This document shows, one piece after another, positions 18,029 to 27,755 of a stretch of DNA of 64,000 bases. Position 1 is the stretch's first letter; every line of letters starts with the position of its first letter. Source of the DNA: Neobacillus niacini (GTDB taxonomy: Bacteria; Bacillota; Bacilli; Bacillales; Cytobacillaceae); assembly GCF_023715415.1 (NCBI RefSeq), contig NZ_JAMBOB010000007.1:283183-347182 (forward strand), written 5' to 3'. Under the pieces are notes generated by a model. The model was not told where the DNA came from, ran no database searches, and saw only the letters and a program-made list of their open reading frames with translations. Made by a program: the position numbers and the translations under genes.

Positions 18029-19346
18029 ATGGAAGCTTCAACCGTATTTAGATGTGCTTGAGACCGTAAATCCAATCAAGATGAATGGTAAGGTTACCCA
18101 AGTCATAGGGCTGACAATTGAGTCTCAGGGACCGGATGTGAAATTGGGAGATATTTGCCATGTTTTTTCCGCAGGGCAGCAAAAACCAATTAAAGCAGAA
18201 GTAGTTGGTTTTCGGAATCATAAAGTATTGCTTATGCCATTAGGAGAGATACATTCGATTGCCCCAGGCTGTGATGTCGTCTCAACAGGGAAACCTTTAA
18301 CCGTGAAGGTAGGGATGGATCTCCTCGGTAAAGTATTAGATGGTCTTGGAAACCCAATGGACGGAAGCAGTCTTCCGGTTGGCCTGTTGGATGCAAAGGC
18401 AGATAATCTTCCACCAAATCCACTGACACGGCCGAGAATATCAGAACCCTTGAGTGTCGGTGTTCGCTCTATTGACGGTTTATTGACCGTCGGGAAAGGG
18501 CAAAGGGTGGGTGTATTCGCCGGAAGTGGTGTTGGAAAGAGTACACTACTTGGGATGATTGCTCGTAACACAGAAGCGGATGTCAATGTCATTGGCCTGA
18601 TTGGCGAGCGAGGCCGGGAAGTACTTGACTTCATTGAACGCGATTTAGGTGAAGAAGGACTGAAAAAGTCCGTCGTTGTCGTTGCCACCTCCGACCAGCC
18701 TGCACTGATTCGAATCAAAGGGGCGATGATGGCTACCGCGATTGCCGAATTTTTTCGAGACCAGGGCTTGAGCGTAAATCTTATGCTTGACTCTGTTACG
18801 CGTTTTGCGATGGCTCAACGTGAAATCGGCCTTGCAATTGGTGAACCGCCGGCAACAAAAGGGTATACGCCCTCTGTATTTGCGCTTTTGCCACGGTTAT
18901 TGGAAAGGGCCGGAACCAATGCCAATGGCAGTATTACTGCCTTTTATACCGTGCTTGTTGATGGTGACGATATGAATGAACCGATTGCTGATACAGTCAG
19001 AGGTATTTTAGATGGCCATATTGTTTTAGACCGTAATCTAGCTAGGAAAGGTATTTACCCAGCGATTGATATTTTATCAAGTGTCAGCCGTGTGATGAAG
19101 GATATTGTCTCCAGCGATCACATCTTTGCGGCTGAAAAATTAAAACAGCATACAAGTGTGTATCAAAAAGCAGAGGACTTAATCCAGATTGGCGCTTACA
19201 AGCGTGGTACAGATCGGGAAATTGATCTGGCCATCGAGGCTAAAGGCTGGATTGATCAGTTTGTGAAACAAAGTACGACAGAGTCCCCTTCTCTAGAGAT
19301 AACCGTTGAACAGCTACTTACTAAATTCGGAGTGAACACCATATGA
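18021..19346 (+). CDS. fliI: Flagellum-specific ATPase FliI
   Basis: Drives substrate delivery to the export gate. The 441-residue protein has the F1-beta-like fold with Walker A AGSGVGKST (about 167-175), GERGREV, and Walker B LMLDSVTRFA. The start at ATG 18021 follows GGAGGAAC and overlaps the fliH stop by 8 bases. Confidence 0.97.
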   Translation: MSRWKLQPYLDVLETVNPIKMNGKVTQVIGLTIESQGPDVKLGDICHVFSAGQQKPIKAEVVGFRNHKVLLMPLGEIHSIAPGCDVVSTGKPLTVKVGMDLLGKVLDGLGNPMDGSSLPVGLLDAKADNLPPNPLTRPRISEPLSVGVRSIDGLLTVGKGQRVGVFAGSGVGKSTLLGMIARNTEADVNVIGLIGERGREVLDFIERDLGEEGLKKSVVVVATSDQPALIRIKGAMMATAIAEFFRDQGLSVNLMLDSVTRFAMAQREIGLAIGEPPATKGYTPSVFALLPRLLERAGTNANGSITAFYTVLVDGDDMNEPIADTVRGILDGHIVLDRNLARKGIYPAIDILSSVSRVMKDIVSSDHIFAAEKLKQHTSVYQKAEDLIQIGAYKRGTDREIDLAIEAKGWIDQFVKQSTTESPSLEITVEQLLTKFGVNTI

Positions 19347-19786
19347 CCTTTCGATTTCCATATATAAATATTTTAACGCTTAAAGAAAAAGAGAAGGATC
19401 AGGCCTATTCAGACTATGGAATGATCTTAAAGAAAAAGTCGGTTCTGCAAGAAGAGCTTGATTTTATTATTCACGAACGAGATGAGCGCATTTCTCGCTG
19501 GGAAAGTGAAAATCTCACTTCAGTTATAGAGATTCGACAGAGAAGTCACTTTTTAGAGGGTCTTAATGTAAAAACTTCAAAAATAAAAAAAGAATTATTG
19601 AGGGTAGAAGAAGAACTGCAGGCAAAACAAGCAATCTTTTTTGAAAAGAAAAAAGATGAGCGGATGTTGCAGCATTTACGTGATAAATCGTTTGAGCTAT
19701 ATCTTCAGAAAGAGAAAAAAGAAGAACAAGATCTAATGGACGAAATGGCGACGATTCGCCATTATCATCAACAACTCTCCATGTAA
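19343..19786 (+). CDS. fliJ: Flagellar export protein FliJ
   Basis: A 147-residue coiled-coil protein rich in K/E, starting in an ATGA overlap with the fliI stop. Size, coiled coil and position identify the export chaperone/ATPase stalk FliJ; residue-level conservation is low, as is usual for the family. Confidence 0.9.
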   Translation: MTFRFPYINILTLKEKEKDQAYSDYGMILKKKSVLQEELDFIIHERDERISRWESENLTSVIEIRQRSHFLEGLNVKTSKIKKELLRVEEELQAKQAIFFEKKKDERMLQHLRDKSFELYLQKEKKEEQDLMDEMATIRHYHQQLSM

Positions 19787-19830
19787 AAATGGAGGATTCA
19801 ATTATCTTACAGTAAAGGGGCAATCAGAAC

Positions 19831-20178
19831 ATGAAGGAAAACAAGACCCAATCGTATGGAGCCGTCCAATCTGTTCAGTTTTCTCCGCTTACGGAATCAT
19901 CAGCGGTTGCACCAGATAAAAAGCATTTGCAATTATTAACGGATGTCTCTCTCCAGCTCTCATTTGAACTCGGGAGAACCTCCAAAACGGTACGGGAAAT
20001 TCTGCAATGGAAAAAGGGGTCGGTTATTAGCCTCGACAAGCTAGCAGGGGAAAGTGTTGATGTATTAGTCAATAAGATGTCGATTGCTTCAGGTGAGCTC
20101 GTCGTTTTGGATGATCAATTTTCAATTCGCATAACTGATATTTTGTCTAAACAGGAAAGAGAGAGGAAAATCAAGTGA
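19831..20178 (+). CDS. fliN: Second FliN-type switch protein, without a CheY-binding motif
   Basis: A 115-residue FliN with an N-terminal extension lacking EIDALL and a C-terminal SpoA domain (VSLQLSFELGRTSKTVREIL, GSVISLDKLAGESVDVLVN, IRITDI). It occupies the position before fliO. It is clearly a paralogue of the fliN at 11975 rather than a copy, since they share only family-level motifs. Possibly the two form mixed FliN oligomers in the C-ring, which is inference. Confidence 0.93.
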   Translation: MKENKTQSYGAVQSVQFSPLTESSAVAPDKKHLQLLTDVSLQLSFELGRTSKTVREILQWKKGSVISLDKLAGESVDVLVNKMSIASGELVVLDDQFSIRITDILSKQERERKIK

Positions 20179-20780
20179 AACGGAGATACGCTGTGAGTCC
20201 ATGGAATAAATGGCTTGTCCTATTAGCTGTGTGTCTGCTCGTTTTTGTTTCTCCTTTGTCACAAGCTCATGCGGCTGAAGATAATGTGTATAATACTTTT
20301 CAAAAAAAATCTGATGATCAGCCTGCAGATGGTGATGCTGATTCTCCTTTAACGGCGGCTCCGAAATCCTCCACGGGGCTTTATCTTTTGCAATTTTTCG
20401 GTTCCTTTATCCTTATTATAGGGCTCTTGTATTTTGTTTTACGATTTGTTTCCAAGAAAGCGAAGCAGGGCGTCGGAGTCTTTCATGCTCTCGGCGGTCA
20501 TTCGTTTGGGAACAATCGCTCGATGCAAATGGTGATGGTCGGAGATACCTTATATATTTTGGGTGTCGGTGACGATGTGAACTTAATTCGTGCGATTCCT
20601 CCTGGTGACGAACAAACCAGCATTTTGGAAACGGTAGCGGTTAAGCCGCTTGATTTCGCAGGAAAGAGTAAATGGACCACAGGGATCTTCAAACGGAAAA
20701 CGGCTCAGGAGAAATTTGATGAGCATCTTTTCCAACAGCTAAAGGGTGTCGAAGCCCATCAAAAACACAACGAAGACTAA
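20175..20780 (+). CDS. fliO: Flagellar biosynthetic protein FliO/FliZ
   Basis: Export-gate assembly protein, 201 residues. It has an N-terminal signal sequence (WLVLLAVCLLVFVSPLSQAHA), a short extracytoplasmic stretch, a transmembrane helix at about 67-87 (YLLQFFGSFILIIGLLYFVL), and a cytoplasmic FliO domain (GNNRSMQMVMVGDTLYILGVGDDVNLI). B. subtilis calls it FliZ. GTG start in a GTGA overlap with the fliN stop. Confidence 0.92.
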   Translation: MKRRYAVSPWNKWLVLLAVCLLVFVSPLSQAHAAEDNVYNTFQKKSDDQPADGDADSPLTAAPKSSTGLYLLQFFGSFILIIGLLYFVLRFVSKKAKQGVGVFHALGGHSFGNNRSMQMVMVGDTLYILGVGDDVNLIRAIPPGDEQTSILETVAVKPLDFAGKSKWTTGIFKRKTAQEKFDEHLFQQLKGVEAHQKHNED

Positions 20781-20800
20781 CATGATAGGGGGAGGCAGAC

Positions 20801-21553
20801 CTGAAAAAGGTAATTCTTCTGACGCCATTATTCTTTTTTCTTTTTCATATTTCTGTTTTTGCCGAAACCACCGGCACGATTGTTCCAGGAGTTGAAATTA
20901 ATTTTGGTGACACTGAGACAGATACTGGAGCGGCAACTTCGATTAAATTACTGCTCCTGCTAACGGTCTTATCGGTTGCTCCTAGTATTCTATTATTAAT
21001 GACCTCTTTTACGAGAATAGCCATTGTTTTAGCGTTTGTTCGAAATGCGCTTGGCACGCAGCAGATGCCGCCAAACCAAGTCATTATGGGATTGAGTCTT
21101 TTGCTTACCTTTTTCATCATGGGGCCAACCTTTCAGGATGTAAATAAACAGGCGCTTCAGCCCTTTCTAGAAGGGGAGATTAGTCAAAGTGAGGCTTTTG
21201 ATAAGGCGAGCAGCCCAATGAAGGAATTTATGGCGAAGCAAACACGTGAAAGTGATTTAAAGCTTTTCCTAGATTATAGTAACGCAACAAATATCCAATC
21301 CATTGATGATATCCCGCTGACAGCCCTTGTTCCAGCCTTTGCAATTAGTGAACTAAAAACGGCGTTCCAAATGGGGTTTTTGATTTTTATACCGTTTGTT
21401 GTGATTGACATGATTGTTTCAAGTATATTGATGGCGATGGGCATGATGATGCTTCCGCCTTCGCTCATTTCATTGCCTTTTAAAATATTGCTGTTTATTT
21501 TGGTAGACGGCTGGCATTTAGTGGTTCAATCATTATTCGTAAGTTTTAATTAA
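20801..21553 (+). CDS. fliP: Flagellar export-gate protein FliP, likely CTG start
   Basis: Core export-gate subunit. The first ATG in frame (20999) would delete the signal peptide and first membrane segment. Reading upstream gives a full N-terminus: LKKVILLTPLFFFLFHISVFA, then the FliP core LLLLTVLSVAPSILLLMTSF. The only start candidate is CTG 20801, five bases after a strong AGGGGGAGG; a TAG lies in frame at 20786. This gives 250 residues, the normal FliP length. Later motifs (TRIAIVLAFVRNALGTQQMPPNQ) and the C-terminal membrane helices are intact. Confidence 0.93.
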   Translation: MKKVILLTPLFFFLFHISVFAETTGTIVPGVEINFGDTETDTGAATSIKLLLLLTVLSVAPSILLLMTSFTRIAIVLAFVRNALGTQQMPPNQVIMGLSLLLTFFIMGPTFQDVNKQALQPFLEGEISQSEAFDKASSPMKEFMAKQTRESDLKLFLDYSNATNIQSIDDIPLTALVPAFAISELKTAFQMGFLIFIPFVVIDMIVSSILMAMGMMMLPPSLISLPFKILLFILVDGWHLVVQSLFVSFN

Positions 21554-21567
21554 GGATGTGTTGACTT

Positions 21568-21837
21568 ATGACACCAGAGAGTATTATGGGACTGGCGCAA
21601 AACTCTATTTACGTGACGATTCTCATCCTGGCACCGATTTTGGGGATTGCCTTAGTGGTTGGTCTGATTATAAGTATTTTTCAGACGGTAACCCAGATCC
21701 AAGAGCAGACATTATCGTTCGCTCCAAAGATTATTGCGGTTTTTGTCGGGATGCTTGTTTTTGGACCATGGATGCTATCGCATATGTTGGATTTTACAAA
21801 AAATATTTTTTCCAATCTAACTAGTTTTATAGGATAG
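21568..21837 (+). CDS. fliQ: Flagellar export-gate protein FliQ
   Basis: An 89-residue two-helix membrane protein (MTPESIMGLAQNSIYVTILILAP, IFQTVTQIQEQTLSFAPKI) matching FliQ throughout. It lies 14 bases after fliP and one base before fliR. Confidence 0.96.
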   Translation: MTPESIMGLAQNSIYVTILILAPILGIALVVGLIISIFQTVTQIQEQTLSFAPKIIAVFVGMLVFGPWMLSHMLDFTKNIFSNLTSFIG

Positions 21838-21838
21838 T

Positions 21839-22615
21839 ATGATGCCTATCTTCGAGTATTTGCCACAGTTTTTATTAGTATTTGTCCGGTTAACGAGCTT
21901 TTTTGTTTCCGCCCCGCTTTGGATGGACCGGCAAGTTCCTGCACCTTATAAATGGGGATTTGCTTTCTTTACTTCTATCCTTGTCTTCGGCGTGATTGAA
22001 CCTCAGAAAACGCTTGAGCTTGATGGAGACTTTATCTTACTCATTTTGAAAGAAACGATGGTAGGCCTTGCCTTAGGTTTTTTCGCTTCCATTTTGCTGT
22101 ACGCGGTACAGCTGGCCGGAAGTTTTATTGATTTACAAAGTGGTTTTGCGATGGCAACTATGTTTAATGCCCAAACAGGTGTGCAAGAGCCTATCACAGG
22201 CCGCCTATTTTATATTATTACGATGGTCTTTTTCCTGTCGGTCAATGGCCACCATATTCTAATTCACGGAGTACTCGCCAGTTTCGAATGGATTCCCGTC
22301 GATTCCTGGTTACCAAGCTTGGTCTCTGAAAACTTTGTAATTCATGCATTAGAAATCTTGAAGACGATGTTTTGGCTTGCGTTTTTAATTGCAGCTCCTA
22401 TCGTTGGAGCCTTATTTTTAGTAGATGTTGCCTTAGGCATTTTGACCAAAACCGCACCACAAATGAATCTCTTTGTCGTCGGGATTCCCATCAAAATGAT
22501 TGTTCATTACCTCATTCTATATGCCTTTTTGCCAGGATTTTTCTATGTTCTTGGAAAGCTTGTAAGAACCATGGTTCATTCGTTTGAACAATTATTGAAG
22601 ATATTAGGATCGTAA
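21839..22615 (+). CDS. fliR: Flagellar export-gate protein FliR
   Basis: A 258-residue membrane protein with FliR motifs (LVFVRLTSFFVSAP, FIDLQSGFAMATMFNAQTG, DVALGILTKTAPQMNLFVVGIPIK). It starts one base after the fliQ stop and is followed closely by flhB. Confidence 0.96.
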   Translation: MMPIFEYLPQFLLVFVRLTSFFVSAPLWMDRQVPAPYKWGFAFFTSILVFGVIEPQKTLELDGDFILLILKETMVGLALGFFASILLYAVQLAGSFIDLQSGFAMATMFNAQTGVQEPITGRLFYIITMVFFLSVNGHHILIHGVLASFEWIPVDSWLPSLVSENFVIHALEILKTMFWLAFLIAAPIVGALFLVDVALGILTKTAPQMNLFVVGIPIKMIVHYLILYAFLPGFFYVLGKLVRTMVHSFEQLLKILGS

Positions 22616-22628
22616 AGGATGTATCCTC

Positions 22629-23684
22629 ATGAGTGAAAAAACGGAAAAAGCCACACCGAGAAAAAAGCAGGATGCACGGAAAAAGGGACAAGTAGCGAAA
22701 AGTGTCGATTTATCGAATGCGATTGTCCTGCTAGCAGCGTTTTCAGTTCTGCTGATCCTAGGAGGGCAGATCTCGAAACGGTTATATGATCTATTTCAAT
22801 ATGGATTATCTGATTTATTACTTTGGAATGTAACAGAGGAATCAATTCCGCTTTTATTTATAAATTTCCTTAAGGAAGGGGTCATCATTGCGGCGCCCAT
22901 CATCATTGTTACTTGGCTCGCAGCATTCGCGGCCAATCTAGCGCAGGTTGGGTTTCTTTTCTCTAATGAAACGTTAAAAATGGATTTAAAGAAAATGGAT
23001 CCCATTGCAGGGACAAAACGAATTTTTTCGCTGAAGTCTGTGGTGGAGCTCATTAAGTCGATTTTAAAAATAGTGGTCATTGGTGGAATTACTGGAATGA
23101 TTTTGTGGCAGCAACGGGGAGTCTTTTTGCGGCTGTCTGAAATGGAACCGATGAGCATTATCGCTTTTATTTCCTCCCTTTTATTAAAATTGGGCATTAC
23201 GATTTCGGCCATTTATTTGGTCATTGGGGTTGCGGATCTGTTTTATCAAAGGTTTGAACATGCAAAGCAATTAAGAATGTCTAAACAAGATATTAAAGAT
23301 GAGTATAAGAAAACGGAAGGTGACCCGTTAATTAAACACAAGATTAAGGAAAAACAACGACAGCAATCGAGGTCACGAATGATGCAGGAGGTTCCGAATG
23401 CACAAGTGCTCATCACCAATCCTACCCATTTTGCCGTTGCTATCTCCTATGAACAGGGGAAGATGAGTGTGCCGATGGTCGTGGCCAAGGGGGCCGATTA
23501 TTTGGCTTTAAAAATGCGGGAAGTTGCGAAGGAACATCGTGTTGTGATTATGGAAAACAAACCACTAGCAAGGGCTTTGTATGCCAGTGTTGAGGTTGGC
23601 GAAGAGATTCCAGAAGAGCTTTTTAAAGCCGTAGCGGAAATATTGGCTTACGTATATAGGGTAAAAGGAACATTAAGCAAGTAG
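22629..23684 (+). CDS. flhB: Flagellar export switch protein FlhB
   Basis: The 351-residue protein has the N-terminal motif EKTEKATPRKKQDARKKGQVAKS, four membrane segments, and the autocleavage site NPTH at about residue 264 (TNPTHFAVAI) in the cytoplasmic domain. Cleavage at NPTH is the known switch from hook to filament export, controlled by FliK. Confidence 0.97.
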   Translation: MSEKTEKATPRKKQDARKKGQVAKSVDLSNAIVLLAAFSVLLILGGQISKRLYDLFQYGLSDLLLWNVTEESIPLLFINFLKEGVIIAAPIIIVTWLAAFAANLAQVGFLFSNETLKMDLKKMDPIAGTKRIFSLKSVVELIKSILKIVVIGGITGMILWQQRGVFLRLSEMEPMSIIAFISSLLLKLGITISAIYLVIGVADLFYQRFEHAKQLRMSKQDIKDEYKKTEGDPLIKHKIKEKQRQQSRSRMMQEVPNAQVLITNPTHFAVAISYEQGKMSVPMVVAKGADYLALKMREVAKEHRVVIMENKPLARALYASVEVGEEIPEELFKAVAEILAYVYRVKGTLSK

Positions 23685-23697
23685 CGGGGGTACAACT

Positions 23698-25728
23698 ATG
23701 AAACTTAAAAACATGGTCGTTTTAATGAGTGTCATCATGATTGTCATTATGATGGTTATTCCATTACCGACCTATATGCTAGATATATTGCTTATCTTGA
23801 ATTTATCCATTTCCGTTTTGATTCTTTTAATTACCATGAATACGAAGGAATCGCTTGACTTCTCGATTTTCCCTTCGCTGCTTTTATTGACGACGCTGTT
23901 TCGTTTATCTTTAAACGTTTCTAGTACTCGTTCCATTTTATCGAATGCGGAAGCAGGGAAGGTCATTGAGGCCTTTGGGGATTTTGTTATCGGCGGGAAT
24001 GCTGTTGTCGGATTCATCGTGTTCTTAATCTTAGTCATTATCCAGTTCATTGTCATCACCAAGGGATCCGAACGTGTCGCAGAAGTGGCTGCTCGTTTTA
24101 CCTTAGATGCGATGCCTGGTAAACAAATGAGTATTGATGCGGATTTAAATACAGGAATGATTAGTGAAAAAGATGCTCGGATGCGGCGCCAAAAGGTCGA
24201 GCGAGAAGCTGATTTTTATGGTTCGATGGACGGTGCCAGTAAATTTGTTAAAGGAGACGCGATTGCGGGGATTATCATCCTCATTATCAACGTTTGTGGT
24301 GGTTTCATTATTGGAATGACCATGCATGGCATGAGTTTCTCGGAATCGATTAGTACCTTTACCCTTTTATCAGTAGGGGATGGTCTCGTCAGCCAAATTC
24401 CAGCGCTGTTAATTTCAACCGCAACCGGTATTATGGTGACGCGAGCGGCATCTGAAGGCGATCTTGGTGATGACCTGTCCGAGCAGATGCTCCGTTATCC
24501 GACGTTGTTGTATATTGTGGCAGGATGTATTGCTCTCTTAGGAGTGGTCACCCCTATCGGAATTTTTCTCACATGGGGAATTGCCGGATTATTAGCTTTT
24601 GGTGCGTATTCGATGCAGAAAAGCAAGACGAAAATGGAAGAGGCCAAGGAAAATCTTGAATCCGAACAAGAACTGGAAGAGGTACGGAAACCGGAAAATG
24701 TATTCAACTTACTGCGTGAGGACCCGATTGAATTTGAATTTGGTATTGGATTGATTAGCTTAGCCGATGTGAATCAAGGCGGAGATTTATTGGATCGAGT
24801 CGTTTCGATTCGCCGCCAAATCGCGATGGATTTGGGATTGGTCGTTCCTGTTATCCGGATTCGAGATAATATCCAGCTGCGGCCGAATCAATATAGTATC
24901 AAGATTAAAGGAAATGAAGTCGCGAACGGAGAGATTCTCTTGGATCATTTTCTAATGTTAAATCCCGGAAATGAAGAACACGGAATTGATGGGATTGAAA
25001 CGACGGAACCGACCTTTGGGCTTCCGGCCTTATGGGTCAATGAAGAGATGAAGGACCAAGCCGAATTGTTTGGCTATACCGTCGTCGATCCGTCTTCGGT
25101 TATTAGTACGCATCTATCTGAAACCATCCGAAAGTATGCACATGAAATCTTAGGACGAGAAGAAACGAAACAATTAATTGACCATGTAAAGGAAAGCTAT
25201 CCTTCCTTAATTGAAGAACTCGTACCACAGGCAATGTCGGTAGGGGATATCCAAAAAGTATTGCAAAAGCTGTTAAAAGAGAATGTATCGATTCGCAGTC
25301 TTTCTGCCATCTTTGAAGCGTTAGCGGATTATGCTGTGTATACGAAAAACCCAGAAATCCTAACAGAATATGTAAGACAGGCGCTGGCGCGTCAACTTAC
25401 TTCCCAGCATGCTCAAAATGGAGTGATTCATGCGATTCTCGTGGGAGCCGGGGTTGAAAAGAAATTAGCTGAGTCCATTCAACGGACCGAACAGGGGGAT
25501 ATCCTTACGATTGATCCTGATTCTAGTCAAAAAATTATTCATTCTTTTACTGAAACGATTCAACAAACATCGCAAATGGGAATTCGACCGGTGATTCTAT
25601 CCTCTGCAGGGATTCGCATGTACGTTCGGCAGCTAACCGATCGTAACTTCACAGATATTCCCATTCTTTCGTACAATGAGCTGGAATCGAATGTGGATGT
25701 ACAAAATGTGGGAGTGGTGAATTTATGA
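23698..25728 (+). CDS. flhA: Flagellar export protein FlhA
   Basis: The 676-residue protein has eight hydrophobic segments in its N-terminal half, the FHIPEP-type cytoplasmic motif region (MPGKQMSIDADLNTGMI) and a large C-terminal domain that docks chaperone-substrate complexes. Length and motif order are normal. It overlaps flhF by 4 bases. Confidence 0.97.
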   Translation: MKLKNMVVLMSVIMIVIMMVIPLPTYMLDILLILNLSISVLILLITMNTKESLDFSIFPSLLLLTTLFRLSLNVSSTRSILSNAEAGKVIEAFGDFVIGGNAVVGFIVFLILVIIQFIVITKGSERVAEVAARFTLDAMPGKQMSIDADLNTGMISEKDARMRRQKVEREADFYGSMDGASKFVKGDAIAGIIILIINVCGGFIIGMTMHGMSFSESISTFTLLSVGDGLVSQIPALLISTATGIMVTRAASEGDLGDDLSEQMLRYPTLLYIVAGCIALLGVVTPIGIFLTWGIAGLLAFGAYSMQKSKTKMEEAKENLESEQELEEVRKPENVFNLLREDPIEFEFGIGLISLADVNQGGDLLDRVVSIRRQIAMDLGLVVPVIRIRDNIQLRPNQYSIKIKGNEVANGEILLDHFLMLNPGNEEHGIDGIETTEPTFGLPALWVNEEMKDQAELFGYTVVDPSSVISTHLSETIRKYAHEILGREETKQLIDHVKESYPSLIEELVPQAMSVGDIQKVLQKLLKENVSIRSLSAIFEALADYAVYTKNPEILTEYVRQALARQLTSQHAQNGVIHAILVGAGVEKKLAESIQRTEQGDILTIDPDSSQKIIHSFTETIQQTSQMGIRPVILSSAGIRMYVRQLTDRNFTDIPILSYNELESNVDVQNVGVVNL

Positions 25729-26891
25729 AAATAAAAACCTATGTGGTGAATACCCTTCCGGAAGCCTATCCGATGATTTTGGAGGATTTAGGAAAAGAGG
25801 CAATTATTTTAAAAACAAAGTCCGTTCATGCACCAGGTTTCTTCGGGATGTTACGTAAAAAGAAGCTAGAGGTGGTGGCTGCCTCCGATTTAGCAGAAGG
25901 TCCGAACAGGGAGGAGGAAACTCCCACTTTAAAGGAAGAGGTAAAGCCTGTTGAGGATGTTTCAACCAATGTTTTCACCCAGGAAGCATTATTGAAGGAG
26001 TTATCTGAAGTAAAAGGCCTTATTCGTTCGATGACCAACGGCGATCAACAGTCGTCCATTATCCTTCAACCATTAGAAAAATGGGTGGAGCGCTTAAAGG
26101 ATCAAGAAGTAGATGAAGAAGTGATTGATTTTATCTTGAAACAAGTGAGATTAAGAGTAGAAAAGCTCGAGGAACTGGGTGCTGAGGAAATCGAGAAAAC
26201 GCTTGTCTCCATTTTAGAACAGCTGATAGCAGAAGGAATGGCCAAAGAGGCAGATGATTCTACACCCTATTTGACTACATTAGTCGGTCCGACAGGTGTG
26301 GGAAAAACCACCACTTTAGCCAAATTAGCAGCTGCCCGCGTCCTGCATGGGCGTGTGCGCGTCGGATTGTTAACAGCCGATACGTATCGAATCGGTGCAG
26401 TGGAACAATTAAAAACGTATGCCAATATCTTGAACATCCCGATTGAGGTTGTTCAAACACCTGAAGATATTCAGCCTTGTATTGACCGGTTGAAGGGATG
26501 TCAGATGATCCTGATGGACAGTGCCGGCCGCAATTATTTAGAAGATCAATATATTGAAGATATTAATGGTTATTTAGGATTTGATGCCCCACAAGAGAAT
26601 TATTTGGTTTTGAGTATGACCACCCGCTGGCGGGATATGAAAAAAATTACAGAGAAGATGAAATCTGTCCCGATTGACAAGCTGATTTTAACCAAATGGG
26701 ATGAAACGACTTGTTATGGGGCCGCTCTTAATATGCTGTACCATTATCCCTACCCGTTAGCATATCTTTGTATTGGCCAAGGGGTTCCGCAAGACATCAT
26801 GACACCAGATCCAGCGTTTATGGCGAAAAAGATTTTAGGAGTGGATGAACATGCTGAGAGATCAAGCCTATCTGTTGAGAAAACTATCTAA
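25725..26891 (+). CDS. flhF: SRP-like GTPase FlhF
   Basis: Places flagella on the cell. The 388-residue protein has a variable basic N-terminal domain and an SRP-type NG domain with G1 GPTGVGKTTT at about 188, TADTYRIGAVEQLKTYA, DSAGRNYLE and TKWDET. ATG start in an ATGA overlap with the flhA stop. Confidence 0.96.
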   Translation: MKIKTYVVNTLPEAYPMILEDLGKEAIILKTKSVHAPGFFGMLRKKKLEVVAASDLAEGPNREEETPTLKEEVKPVEDVSTNVFTQEALLKELSEVKGLIRSMTNGDQQSSIILQPLEKWVERLKDQEVDEEVIDFILKQVRLRVEKLEELGAEEIEKTLVSILEQLIAEGMAKEADDSTPYLTTLVGPTGVGKTTTLAKLAAARVLHGRVRVGLLTADTYRIGAVEQLKTYANILNIPIEVVQTPEDIQPCIDRLKGCQMILMDSAGRNYLEDQYIEDINGYLGFDAPQENYLVLSMTTRWRDMKKITEKMKSVPIDKLILTKWDETTCYGAALNMLYHYPYPLAYLCIGQGVPQDIMTPDPAFMAKKILGVDEHAERSSLSVEKTI

Positions 26892-27720
26892 TTCCACCTC
26901 CAGCCTTCGGCGTCAATCGCGCGTTGTCACCATTGCCAGCGGGAAGGGAGGGGTTGGAAAGTCAAACTTTGCCTTAAACTTTGCCCTAAGCCTGGTTGCC
27001 CTTGGCAAGAAGGTCGTGTTAATTGACCTTGATATCGGAATGGCCAATATTGACATTTTAATGGGGATGGCCCCAAAATCTCATTTAATGGATATGATTC
27101 GTCAGAAAAAAAGTATTTGGGATGTGTTGGAGAAAGGTCCGAATCAATTAGAATATTTAGCCGGCGGTTCAGGGTTTAGCCATCTTCATCAATTAGATGA
27201 GGAGGAAAGAAATTACTTTTTTCGGGAATTGGAGAAACTTCATGGATACGCGGATATCATTCTGATTGATACGGGTGCGGGACTGACACTTGAATCCCAG
27301 CAATGTCACCTTTCTGCGGACGAGGTGATTCTGCTAACAACTCCGGAGCCTACTTCGATTGCCGATGCCTATTCTGTTGTGAAAATATTGCACAGTCAAC
27401 GACCGTCGTTATCCTTTCAGCTTCTCATCAATCGTGTTTCAAACCCAAAGGTCGGGATGGAGGTTGCAGGTAAATTTAAATCGGCAGTGCAATCGTTTTT
27501 AAATAAAGAAATTAAGATATTCGGGGCCATTCCAGATGATGTTTCTGTCACGCAGGCCGTATTAAAACAAGAACCTTTTACCCTTGCTTTTCCTCGTTCC
27601 TCTGCAGCTGCAACGATTAAAAGGTTAGCGGAACGATTTGTATCAGGGACGACAGAAACAAATGAACAAGGGGGGATTAAAGGTTTTATTAAGAAATTAA
27701 CAAGGATTCTTGATAAATGA
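26851..27720 (+). CDS. flhG: MinD-like ATPase FlhG
   Basis: Controls flagellar number and placement with FlhF. The 289-residue protein has the DQA activator motif at the N-terminus (MLRDQAYLLRKL), a deviant Walker A GKGGVGKSNF, and MinD/ParA motifs (LIDLDIGMANIDILMG, DTGAGLT). ATG 26851 is preferred to ATG 26845 because GGAGTGG is better spaced. It overlaps the end of flhF by about 40 bases. The B. subtilis homologue is YlxH. Confidence 0.93.
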   Translation: MLRDQAYLLRKLSNSTSSLRRQSRVVTIASGKGGVGKSNFALNFALSLVALGKKVVLIDLDIGMANIDILMGMAPKSHLMDMIRQKKSIWDVLEKGPNQLEYLAGGSGFSHLHQLDEEERNYFFRELEKLHGYADIILIDTGAGLTLESQQCHLSADEVILLTTPEPTSIADAYSVVKILHSQRPSLSFQLLINRVSNPKVGMEVAGKFKSAVQSFLNKEIKIFGAIPDDVSVTQAVLKQEPFTLAFPRSSAAATIKRLAERFVSGTTETNEQGGIKGFIKKLTRILDK

Positions 27721-27755
27721 ATTTTTGCTGGATGATAGGTGAGGGGGGTTGTGGT

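Noticed and set aside
20999..21553. Truncated FliP as pseudogene
   Set aside because: A complete N-terminus is present in frame from CTG 20801 with a strong ribosome binding site.
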